Assembly: GCA_030040955.1 (NCBI GenBank)
Contig: JASHSH010000225.1
Location: 1-5,447 of the forward strand
Origin: Rhodospirillales bacterium
GTDB taxonomy: Bacteria > Pseudomonadota > Alphaproteobacteria > Rhodospirillales > Magnetospirillaceae
DNA: 5,447 nucleotides
Direction: 5' to 3'
Notes under the pieces: generated by a model
What the model was told of the DNA's origin: nothing
The model's input: only the letters and a program-made list of their open reading frames with translations
Databases searched by the model: none
Program-made: the position numbers and the translations under genes
Shown: piece by piece, positions 1-5,447 of the stretch
Numbering within the stretch: position 1 is the stretch's first letter
Layout of the letters: the number at the start of each line of letters is the position of its first letter

Positions 1-1298
1 TGGTGCTGCGCGATCCGCGGCGGCGGCGACGCTACGATGCCGCCTGCTCGGCGCCGCCCCCGCTCGGCGCGGTCGATCCCGACGCCGATTCGCCCCAGCC
101 GCTTGCCTGCTCGCGCTGCGGACGGGTATCCGCCCAGCCGCGCTATATCATCTTCCGCCGGGTAAAAAGTTCCCTGCTGTCGGCGCAGTGCATCGACATA
201 GAGGGAATTTTTTGCCGGGTATGCGCGGACCGTACCGCCATCATGGCCAGCACGCTGACTTGGCTCCAGGGCTGGTGGAGCCCGATGGGGCCGGTCCGCT
301 CGATCGCCGCGCTCTATGCCAACTTGAAGGGCGGCGACCGTCCCAAGGGCGAGAATTTCCGCGTGCTGCTCCATCAGGCGCGCGCCTTCCTGGCCTATGA
401 CGAGCCCGAGATCGCGCACGCGCTGGCCGGCCAGGGCGTCGAATTCGCCGCCGGCAGGGCCGACCGCGCCCGGCTCGCCGAAGTCGCGGCGGCGGCGGGA
501 ACGCCGACGCGACGGCTGCGCGCCCGCTGGTCGCCCTGGGGGCTCGCGCTGTTGGTCCAGGGCCTGCCGCTGGCCGCGCTCGCCTTCGCGCTGGGCCTCG
601 CCGCCTCCGTGGTGGTGCTCCAGGGCGCGACCGACGACGTGTCCGCCGCGATCACCGTGCAGCCCGCGCGCATCGGCGAGGTGCGCTATGTGGCGATCGA
701 GCTGCTCAAGCTGCGCCAGCGGCCGGGCGACGAGCAGCCGGTGATCGAGCTGCTCGACCGCTTCACCACGGTGCGCGTGACCGACATCGCCGAAAGCGGC
801 GAATGGGCGCGCATCGTCACCCCGAGCGGGCTCGCGGGCTACGTGCCGTCGCGCTACCTGTACGCCGGCGCCGGCGAAGCGCCCCGCCGGCGCTGGTGCG
901 CCGGCAACCGGGGCGCGCCGCCGCGCACCGGTGACGTGCTGCTGCGGCGTACCGGCGGCGATCATCGCCTGACCGTCTCCAATCCGGGGGCGCGCGACGC
1001 GGTGGTGCGCCTGAAGACGAATTCCGGGCAGACCTTGCTCGCCTTCTATGTCGGCGCCGGCGAGACCGCGCAGGTCGGCGATATCCCGGACGGGAACTTC
1101 CGCCTGGTCTATGCCAGCGGCGGCGATTTCAGCCGGGCCTGCGGCGTGTTCCTCGACGAGATGCAGGCCTTCGGCCTGCCGGCCCAGTCGTTCCAACCGG
1201 CCGGCGGCGGCCAGGAGCTGGAGCTCGCGCTGCCCGCGCCGGGCGAGACGTTCGCGCGCGCGAGCCCGCTGCCGGTGAACGAGTTCCTCGACAACTGA
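1..1298 (+). CDS. J-domain membrane protein with zinc-ribbon-like CxxC pairs, one TM helix and SH3 domain (5' end outside window)
   Basis: The frame is open to the left edge, so the GTG at position 3 is probably an internal valine and not the start. Residue numbers below count from that GTG. Residues 2-12 (LRDPRRRRRYD) match the last helix of a DnaJ J-domain (family pattern: L-x-DPxxRxxYD), so the HPD motif should lie upstream. Residues 36-39 (CSRC) and 71-74 (CRVC) form two CxxC pairs that could bind one zinc ion. They are followed by a WLQGWWSPMGP segment that I recall from this family of uncharacterised proteins. Residues about 177-209 are a single hydrophobic membrane helix. Residues about 225-287 look like a bacterial SH3 domain (KLRQRPG, GEWARI, GYVPSRYL). 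Residues about 308-428 form a C-terminal domain I cannot name. By inference, the J and zinc parts are cytosolic, recruiting DnaK, and the SH3 part is periplasmic. The glycosyltransferase gene follows after 20 bases, suggesting one transcript. The substrate is unknown. Confidence 0.88.
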   Translation, partial: VLRDPRRRRRYDAACSAPPPLGAVDPDADSPQPLACSRCGRVSAQPRYIIFRRVKSSLLSAQCIDIEGIFCRVCADRTAIMASTLTWLQGWWSPMGPVRSIAALYANLKGGDRPKGENFRVLLHQARAFLAYDEPEIAHALAGQGVEFAAGRADRARLAEVAAAAGTPTRRLRARWSPWGLALLVQGLPLAALAFALGLAASVVVLQGATDDVSAAITVQPARIGEVRYVAIELLKLRQRPGDEQPVIELLDRFTTVRVTDIAESGEWARIVTPSGLAGYVPSRYLYAGAGEAPRRRWCAGNRGAPPRTGDVLLRRTGGDHRLTVSNPGARDAVVRLKTNSGQTLLAFYVGAGETAQVGDIPDGNFRLVYASGGDFSRACGVFLDEMQAFGLPAQSFQPAGGGQELELALPAPGETFARASPLPVNEFLDN

Positions 1299-1318
1299 GG
1301 CGAATTCGGGACGCGTCG

Positions 1319-2416
1319 ATGGAACCGACTGACGCGCCGGGAGGGGATTCGCCCGCCGTCACCGCGAGCGCGGCCTCCGACGCCTTCCTCGGCGGCCGCT
1401 ACGCCGAGGCCGAGCGGATGTACGACGCGCTCCTCGCGCGCGATCCCGAAAATCCCGACATCCTGCACCGCGCCGCCGAGATCAAGCTCCTGCGCGGCAA
1501 TTATCTCGACGCTTGGCCGCTATACGAGCGGCGCATCCTGCGCCGCCCGATCCTCCAGGAGATCGCCTTCGTAGTGGGGTTCGGCCATCGCGGCTGGGAC
1601 GGCCGTGCGCTCTCCGGCGGGACGCTGCTGGTGGTCGGCGAGCAGGGCAACGGCGACAATATTCTGGCGATGCGATTTTTGCCCCAGGCGGCGCGGCTCG
1701 CGGACCGGCTGCTGGTGCATCTGCGCCATGCCGGGATCGAGGGGCTGATCCGGACGGCGGCGCCGGAAGCCATCGTTCTTGCTGCCGAGACCGGCCTCGC
1801 CGGGCAGCGCTTCGACGCGTTCGCGATGACGATGAGCCTGCCGGCGCTGCTCGGGGCCACGCCGGCGACGATTCCCCAGCCGCCCTACATCTTCCCCGAC
1901 CCGGCGCGCCTGGCGCACTGGCGCGAGCGGCTCGCCGGCGTGCTGCCGGCGGTGGGCTTCTGCTGGCGCGGCAACGCGAAGAGCAAGACCGACCCGCTGC
2001 GCTCGATCCCGGTCGAACGCGTGATCGGGCCGCTCGCCGGCATCGATCTGCGCCCGATCTCGCTGGTGCGCGACGCGCCCGCCGAGGACACGGCGCGCAT
2101 CGCCCAGCTTCCGTTGGCGCTTCGCCCGCGCGATCTCTCGACCGCGATGACCGACTGGGCGGAGACCGCGGCGATCGTCGCCGCGCTCGACCTGGTGGTC
2201 ACCGTCGACACCGGCATCGCGCATCTGGCCGGCGCGCTGGGCAAGGAGACGATCCTGCTTTGCCGCTTCCCGCCCTACTGGCCCTGGGGCGCCGAGGGGC
2301 CGGGCACGCCCTGGTATCCGTCGGTGCGCGTGCTGCGCCGCCGTCCCGGCGCGGGCTGGGACGGTTCGCTCGCCGAGATGGCCGGGCTGTTGCGCGCGCG
2401 CTACGGGCCGAATTAG
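1319..2416 (+). CDS. TPR protein with GT9/heptosyltransferase-like glycosyltransferase domain
   Basis: This is a 365-residue protein with no signal peptide or membrane helix, so probably cytosolic. Residues about 20-75 contain two TPR-like helical hairpins (GRYAEAERMYDALLARDPEN, then GNYLDAWPLYERR). The rest resembles the GT-B fold domain common in alphaproteobacterial TPR-glycosyltransferases: VGEQGNGDNILAMRFLP at 106-122 (family form EQGxGDxI), WRG at 216-218, VTVDTGIAHLAGALGK at 294-309, and PWYPSVR at 331-337. The VDTxxAHLAGALGK motif is the nucleotide-sugar-side motif shared with ADP-heptose transferases. Donor and acceptor cannot be read from the sequence; protein or surface-polysaccharide glycosylation are both possible. 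The TPR part is short compared with many relatives, which carry long arrays. The ATG is preceded by a weak Shine-Dalgarno GGGA at 1308-1311 with 7-base spacing. The gene lies 20 bases after the J-domain gene and is convergent with der. Confidence 0.9.
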   Translation: MEPTDAPGGDSPAVTASAASDAFLGGRYAEAERMYDALLARDPENPDILHRAAEIKLLRGNYLDAWPLYERRILRRPILQEIAFVVGFGHRGWDGRALSGGTLLVVGEQGNGDNILAMRFLPQAARLADRLLVHLRHAGIEGLIRTAAPEAIVLAAETGLAGQRFDAFAMTMSLPALLGATPATIPQPPYIFPDPARLAHWRERLAGVLPAVGFCWRGNAKSKTDPLRSIPVERVIGPLAGIDLRPISLVRDAPAEDTARIAQLPLALRPRDLSTAMTDWAETAAIVAALDLVVTVDTGIAHLAGALGKETILLCRFPPYWPWGAEGPGTPWYPSVRVLRRRPGAGWDGSLAEMAGLLRARYGPN

Positions 2417-2417
2417 A

Positions 2418-2443
2418 GCCGATTCCACCTTTGTGGAATCGGC
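2418..2443. repeat. perfect palindrome 1, 11-bp stem, abutting the glycosyltransferase stop
   Basis: GCCGATTCCAC at 2418-2428 pairs perfectly with GTGGAATCGGC at 2433-2443 around a CTTT loop. It starts two bases after the TAG stop of the TPR-glycosyltransferase gene (2414-2416). No T-run follows in the plus direction (GACAAGCCC), so it is not a textbook intrinsic terminator, although it may stall polymerase or protect the mRNA 3' end. Its left part (TAGAG.C..TTCCACC from 2414) recurs in inverted orientation at palindrome 3, so it is probably a copy of a dispersed palindromic repeat. Confidence 0.8.
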
Positions 2444-2469
2444 GACAAGCCCGCGCGGCGTTTGAGCGA

Positions 2470-2491
2470 GGCCAACGCGGACGCGTTGGCC
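2470..2491. other. perfect inverted repeat 2, 9-bp stem, in the middle of the convergent gap
   Basis: GGCCAACGC at 2470-2478 pairs with GCGTTGGCC at 2483-2491 around GGAC. It is unrelated in sequence to the palindromes on either side. It is symmetric enough to form a hairpin in transcripts from either strand, but no T-run follows on either strand. It could be part of a bidirectional transcription barrier, a protein-binding dyad, or the core of a small repeat element bounded by palindromes 1 and 3. Confidence 0.65.
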
Positions 2492-2504
2492 GCTTCGTGC
2501 AGAC

Positions 2505-2540
2505 CTAGAGTCTGTTCTACCTCGGTGGAACAGACTCTAG
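2505..2540. repeat. long palindrome 3 containing the der stop codon
   Basis: CTAGAGTCTGTTC at 2505-2517 pairs perfectly with GAACAGACTCTAG at 2528-2540. In plus-strand RNA the stem extends three more pairs (a U-G wobble, A-U and C-G) to a CUCG loop at 2521-2524; in the der transcript the wobble position becomes an A-C mismatch. The der stop TAG (2537-2539, minus strand) lies wholly inside the outer arm, so a terminating ribosome would have to melt or block this hairpin. Read on the minus strand, the element starts TAGAGTCTGTTCCACC and matches palindrome 1 at the TAGAG end and the TTCCACC core. No T-run follows on either strand. Confidence 0.8.
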
Positions 2541-3961
2541 CGGCCGGTACGCCGTCTCTCCCCGCTTCTTTTGGCGCGCGGCGTCTCCTCGCCGGCGAAG
2601 GGGTTGGCGCGCTTGCGCAGAGCCAGGCGGATCGGCACGCCGGGCAGATCGAACGACTCGCGCAAATCGTTGACCAGATAGCGGGCGTAGGAATCGGGCA
2701 GCTCGGCCGCGCGCTGGGTGAAGATTGCGATGGTCGGCGGCCGCGTCTTGGCCTGGGTGGCGTAGCGCAGCCGCACTCGCCCCCCGCCCATCGTTGCCGG
2801 CGGCGGATGCCGCTCGGTCGCGCCTTCGAGCCAGCGGTTCAGCTCGGCGGTGGGGATGCGGTGATTCCACAACGCGTAGGCGCGCAGCACCGCGTTCATC
2901 AACGCGTCCATTCCCTGTCCCTTGCGCGCGGAGACCGTGACCGTCGCCAGCCCGCGCAATTGCGGCAGCGAGGTCTCCAGCCGGTCGCGCAGGCGGCCGA
3001 GCTCGGCGGCGCGGTCGCGCACGGCGTCCCATTTGTTGACCGCGATGACCAGTGCGCGGCCCTCTTCGGCGACGTGATCGGCGATGGCCAGGTCCTGCTT
3101 GTCGAGGATCGCGCCGGCTTCGACCACCAGCACCACGACCTGCGCGAGGCGGATCGCGTCGAGCGCGTCGGCCGCGGCCAGCTTCTCGACCGCGTCGATT
3201 ACGCGCGCGCGGCGGCGCAGACCGGCGGTGTCGACGAGTCGGACGCGCCGGCCCTTGTAGATCCATTCGGCGCGAATCGCGTCGCGGGTGACGCCCGGCT
3301 CGGGGCCGGTCAGCATTCGCTCCTCGCCGAGCAGCCGGTTGACCAGGGTGGATTTGCCGACGTTCGGCCGTCCGACGATGGCGATGTCGATCGGCCCGCT
3401 TTCATCCGTATCCGCCGCGGACTGCTCGGTCGCGCCCTCCTCCTCCGGCGGCGGCGTCCAGCCGGCGGCGCGGGCGAGCGGCAGCAGCGCGTCATAGAGT
3501 TCGCCCATGCCCTCGCCGTGTTCGGCCGAAATCGCCACCAGATCTCCGAGGCCGAGTGCGTGCGCCTCGATCAGTCCCGGCAGGCCGGCGCGGCCCTCGC
3601 ATTTGTTGGCGACCAGGACCACCTTGCGCGCGCGCCGGCGCAGGTGGCGAGCGAAATCGGCCTCGGCCGGAAGGATGCCCTCGCGCGCGTCGATCAGGAA
3701 CAGCACCGCGTCGGCCGCCGCGATCGCGCGCTCGGTTTGCGCGCGCATCCGCCCGGCCAGGGAATCGTCGAACGCCTGCTCCATCCCGGCGGTGTCGACC
3801 AGCTTGAAGCGCAAATCGGCGATCGCGCCCTCGCCCTCGCGGCGGTCGCGGGTCACCCCGGGCCGGTCATGGACGATGGCGCGGCGGCGGCCGGCCAGGC
3901 GGTTGAACAGGGTCGACTTGCCGACATTGGGCCGCCCGACGATGGCGACGGTGAAGCCCAT
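2537..3961 (-). CDS. der: ribosome biogenesis GTPase Der (EngA)
   Basis: This essential double GTPase binds the 50S subunit and acts in its late assembly. The product has 474 residues, a normal length for the family. GTPase domain 1 shows G1 GRPNVGKST at 9-17, G2 PGVTRD at 34-39, G3 DTAG at 56-59, G4 NKCE at 119-122 and G5 SAEHG at 145-149. An acidic linker (about 171-190) leads to domain 2: GRPNVGKST at 197-205, PGVTRD at 222-227, DTAG at 244-247, NKWD at 309-312 and SARKG at 344-348. Residues about 352-450 form the KH-like C-terminal domain, ending in a basic tail rich in Arg/Lys. Domain 1 has Glu instead of the canonical Asp in G4; I recall NKxE as common in alphaproteobacterial Der, so it is probably not a defect. 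The ATG lies 6 bases after the bamB stop with no strong Shine-Dalgarno, which suggests translational coupling. The TAG stop lies inside the arm of a palindrome. Confidence 0.98.
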   Translation of the reverse strand: MGFTVAIVGRPNVGKSTLFNRLAGRRRAIVHDRPGVTRDRREGEGAIADLRFKLVDTAGMEQAFDDSLAGRMRAQTERAIAAADAVLFLIDAREGILPAEADFARHLRRRARKVVLVANKCEGRAGLPGLIEAHALGLGDLVAISAEHGEGMGELYDALLPLARAAGWTPPPEEEGATEQSAADTDESGPIDIAIVGRPNVGKSTLVNRLLGEERMLTGPEPGVTRDAIRAEWIYKGRRVRLVDTAGLRRRARVIDAVEKLAAADALDAIRLAQVVVLVVEAGAILDKQDLAIADHVAEEGRALVIAVNKWDAVRDRAAELGRLRDRLETSLPQLRGLATVTVSARKGQGMDALMNAVLRAYALWNHRIPTAELNRWLEGATERHPPPATMGGGRVRLRYATQAKTRPPTIAIFTQRAAELPDSYARYLVNDLRESFDLPGVPIRLALRKRANPFAGEETPRAKRSGERRRTGR

Positions 3962-3967
3962 TTTCGG

Positions 3968-5338
3968 TCAGCGGTAGGCGACCAGCTCGCCGTCGTCGGT
4001 GAGGAAGATCACGGTCTCGTCGGCCACGATCGGCGGGATGGTGACCGTGCCGGGCAGCTGAATCTGGCCGAGTTCCTTGCCGGTATAGGGCGAGACCGCC
4101 AGTCCGATGCCGGCCGAGGAAGCCAGGATCAGCCGGTTCGAGGCGAGAACGGGGCCGGCCCAGGTGATCTTGCCGTCCTTGTTCTCCGGGTCCTCCCATT
4201 CGGCCAGCCGGGTGACCCATACCACCTGGCCGGTGTCGGCGCGGAAACACACCAGTTCGGGCGCGTCGGTGATGACGAAGAGATAGTTGCCGGCGACCCA
4301 GGGCGTCTGGATCGATCCGACCTCGCGTTCCCACAGCCGCCGTCCGGTGGCGAAATCGAGCGCGGCCAGGATGTCGGCGTTGCCGGCGGCGTAGACGCGG
4401 CCGCGATAGATCACCGGCAGGCCGCGTATGTCGGAGAGCGTCGCCACCTCGTTGGTGCGGGTGAGCGTGGACAGCGTGTCGGTCCACAGGATGGTGCCGT
4501 TCTCGATGCGCAGCCCGTAGATTTCGCCGGAGCTGTAGGCGGACACCACCGTGTCGCCGTCGACCGCCGGGCTGGTGCCGCCCATCAGCATCGCCTGCTC
4601 CTCGAGGCCGTCGTGGTGCCACAGCTCGTGGCCGTCGGTGGCGGCGAGCGCGATCGTCTCGTTGACGACGTTGACCAGAAGGAGCCGGCCCGCGCGGACG
4701 GTGGGCGCGCCGCGCACCGGCGAGGACAGATTATGGCGCCATAGGATGCGCCCGGTCGCCGAGTCGAGCTTGACCAGCTGGTCGAACCCGGTGGTCACGT
4801 AGATGCGCGCGGCGTCGTAGGCGATGCCGCCGCCATAGCTGCCGTCGCCCGCCGCGCCGCTGACGCTGAGATCGACCTGCCACAGCCGGCGGCCATCGGT
4901 GAGCCGGTAGGCCGAGAGCACGGAATCGGCGTCCAACGCGTAGACCCGCCCGTGCGCCACGATCGGCTGGGTGATGAAGGCACGCCGCTTCTCGCCGCCG
5001 GCACCGACTTCGGCCGTCCAGGCCTGGCGCAGATGGCCGCCGACCGCCAGATGCAGCATCGCATGCGGCGGAAATCCGCCCGCCTGCGGCCAATCGGCCA
5101 CCCGCTCGGGCCGCGGCAGCGCCACCTTCTCGGGCGGCGCGTCGGGCTTGAGCACCGGTGCCTCGGTGAGCACGGTCTCGCGCTTGCCGGGCAGCGGTTT
5201 CGGTTTCGGCGCGCCGAACCAATCGCCCTCCTCGCAGCCGGCGAGCGCGACCAGGGCGAGGACCGCCAATATAAGTACGGGTGCGCGCGAGGATCGAGGC
5301 GGCGAGCCGCCGCGCCGCGCGACGGGCGCGGAGATCAT
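3968..5338 (-). CDS. bamB: outer membrane assembly lipoprotein BamB (PQQ-like beta-propeller)
   Basis: BamB is the lipoprotein subunit of the BAM complex that folds beta-barrel proteins into the outer membrane; it acts on the periplasmic side with BamA. The 456-residue product has a lipoprotein signal: arginines at 8, 9, 15 and 18, a hydrophobic core about 20-33 and a lipobox LAGC with the acylated Cys at 35. The next residue is Glu and not Asp, which fits outer-membrane sorting. A proline/lysine-rich linker (about 42-80) precedes the propeller. I count eight PQQ-like repeats from about 119 to 456, typified by SATGRILWRHNL at 193-204 and FATGRRLWEREV at 329-340, which agrees with the eight-bladed BamB fold. 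This is longer than E. coli BamB (392), mainly from the N-terminal extension and linker. The start ATG overlaps the previous gene's stop (ATGA), and der follows after 6 bases. A PQQ-dependent dehydrogenase is unlikely given the lipobox, the length and the der neighbour. Confidence 0.93.
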   Translation of the reverse strand: MISAPVARRGGSPPRSSRAPVLILAVLALVALAGCEEGDWFGAPKPKPLPGKRETVLTEAPVLKPDAPPEKVALPRPERVADWPQAGGFPPHAMLHLAVGGHLRQAWTAEVGAGGEKRRAFITQPIVAHGRVYALDADSVLSAYRLTDGRRLWQVDLSVSGAAGDGSYGGGIAYDAARIYVTTGFDQLVKLDSATGRILWRHNLSSPVRGAPTVRAGRLLLVNVVNETIALAATDGHELWHHDGLEEQAMLMGGTSPAVDGDTVVSAYSSGEIYGLRIENGTILWTDTLSTLTRTNEVATLSDIRGLPVIYRGRVYAAGNADILAALDFATGRRLWEREVGSIQTPWVAGNYLFVITDAPELVCFRADTGQVVWVTRLAEWEDPENKDGKITWAGPVLASNRLILASSAGIGLAVSPYTGKELGQIQLPGTVTIPPIVADETVIFLTDDGELVAYR

Positions 5339-5447
5339 TGCTTGGCCGAGGCTCCCTCGGCCGGCGGGGCGGCGGCCTGCGCCGCCGGCGCGGCGGGCTG
5401 GATCGCGGCCAGCAGCTCCGCGGCACGGGCGCGCATCGCCTGCGGCG
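5335..5447 (-). CDS. C-terminal tail of probable YfgM-like TPR_21 protein (5' part outside window)
   Basis: On the minus strand an open frame enters at the right edge and runs 36 complete codons to a TGA that overlaps the bamB ATG (ATGA). The visible residues begin PQAMRARAAELLAAI and continue as an alanine/proline-rich tail ending in EGASAKQ. The MRARAAELLAAI helix resembles the C-terminal end of the TPR_21 (YfgM-like) proteins often encoded just before bamB-der in proteobacteria. Those are inner-membrane-anchored periplasmic proteins linked to the Sec translocon and envelope chaperones. Too little is present to confirm TPRs or a membrane anchor, so the identity rests mostly on gene order. 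The overlapping stop and start imply translational coupling to bamB. Confidence 0.65.
   Translation of the reverse strand, partial: PQAMRARAAELLAAIQPAAPAAQAAAPPAEGASAKQ
5344..5362 (-). promoter_or_regulatory. hairpin over the likely bamB ribosome binding site
   Basis: In the minus-strand transcript, GGCCGAGG-GAG-CCTCGGCC forms a perfect 8-bp stem with a three-base GAG loop, ending 5 bases before the bamB ATG. The purine-rich GAGGGAG that could serve as Shine-Dalgarno lies in the stem and loop, about 13 bases from the start, which is long. When folded it would hide the site. Ribosomes finishing the overlapping upstream gene would open it, so it fits coupled translation. It also encodes the end of the upstream protein (around PAEGAS), so GC-rich coding chance is a real alternative. 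Confidence 0.35.

Noticed and set aside
3..5. GTG as the start codon of the first plus-strand gene
   Set aside because: The residues from here match the end of a J-domain (VLRDPxxRRRYD), and the frame is open to the window edge, so the start most likely lies upstream.
1513..2508. A long plus-strand frame overlapping the glycosyltransferase gene
   Set aside because: It is Arg/Ala-rich with no domain signal and overlaps a gene with clear TPR and GT motifs; it is a frame shadow.
2418..2540. Canonical intrinsic terminators between the convergent genes
   Set aside because: The stems are strong, but no T-run follows any of them in either direction, so I list them as palindromic repeats and only suggest a termination role.
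2414..2540. CRISPR-like repeat array
   Set aside because: Only two related palindromes exist, in opposite orientation and with diverged arms; there are no regularly spaced direct repeats or cas genes.
2462..4744. A 760-codon plus-strand open frame opposite der and bamB
   Set aside because: It is exactly antisense to two confidently identified genes. Its translation is low-complexity (rich in Arg, Gly, Asp, Gln) with no recognisable domain, as expected for a GC-rich shadow frame.
3968..5338. PQQ-dependent alcohol dehydrogenase
   Set aside because: The product has a lipobox, eight short propeller repeats, no haem-binding CxxCH, and is followed by der, all of which fit BamB.
4731..5426. A 231-codon minus-strand frame covering the bamB 5' region
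   Set aside because: It is a +1 shadow of bamB. The real upstream gene is the other frame, ending in the ATGA overlap, and shows a family-like C-terminus.

Overview
The window is very GC-rich and almost fully coding. It looks like a chromosomal segment of an alphaproteobacterium. The evidence is the bamB-der pair preceded by the tail of a probable TPR (YfgM-like) protein, Der with the G4 variant NKCE in its first GTPase domain, and long alanine/arginine-rich codon runs. A Rhodospirillales-like host is plausible, but genus cannot be set from this sequence. There are no tRNA or rRNA genes, CRISPR arrays, transposase genes or phage genes.

Layout. Positions 1-1298 (+) hold the 3' part of a J-domain membrane protein: the end of a J-domain, a two-CxxC zinc-ribbon-like module, one transmembrane helix, a bacterial SH3 domain and an uncharacterised C-terminal domain. 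The gene begins before the window. After 20 bases, 1319-2416 (+) encodes a short TPR module joined to a GT9/heptosyltransferase-like glycosyltransferase domain, probably cotranscribed with the J-domain gene. Positions 2417-2536 separate two convergent genes and are packed with three perfect or near-perfect hairpins. The outer two belong to one sequence family in opposite orientation, and their TAGAG ends supply the TAG stop codons of both genes. On the minus strand, read from right to left, come the last 36 codons of an upstream gene (5447-5335, probable YfgM-like TPR protein), bamB (5338-3968, ATGA overlap) and der (3961-2537, 6-base gap).

How the genes work together. The minus-strand set is a compact envelope and ribosome-biogenesis operon. 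BamB is the lipoprotein propeller of the outer-membrane beta-barrel assembly machine, Der is the double GTPase for 50S subunit maturation, and the upstream tail fits the periplasmic/inner-membrane TPR partner found in this gene order in other proteobacteria. The plus-strand pair is less understood: a membrane J-protein with a periplasmic SH3 domain, next to a cytosolic TPR glycosyltransferase.

Nothing here amounts to a clear new defence or mobile system. The points most worth a second look are the J-domain/zinc/SH3 membrane fusion with its unnamed C-terminal domain, and the palindromic element shared by the two convergent 3' ends.
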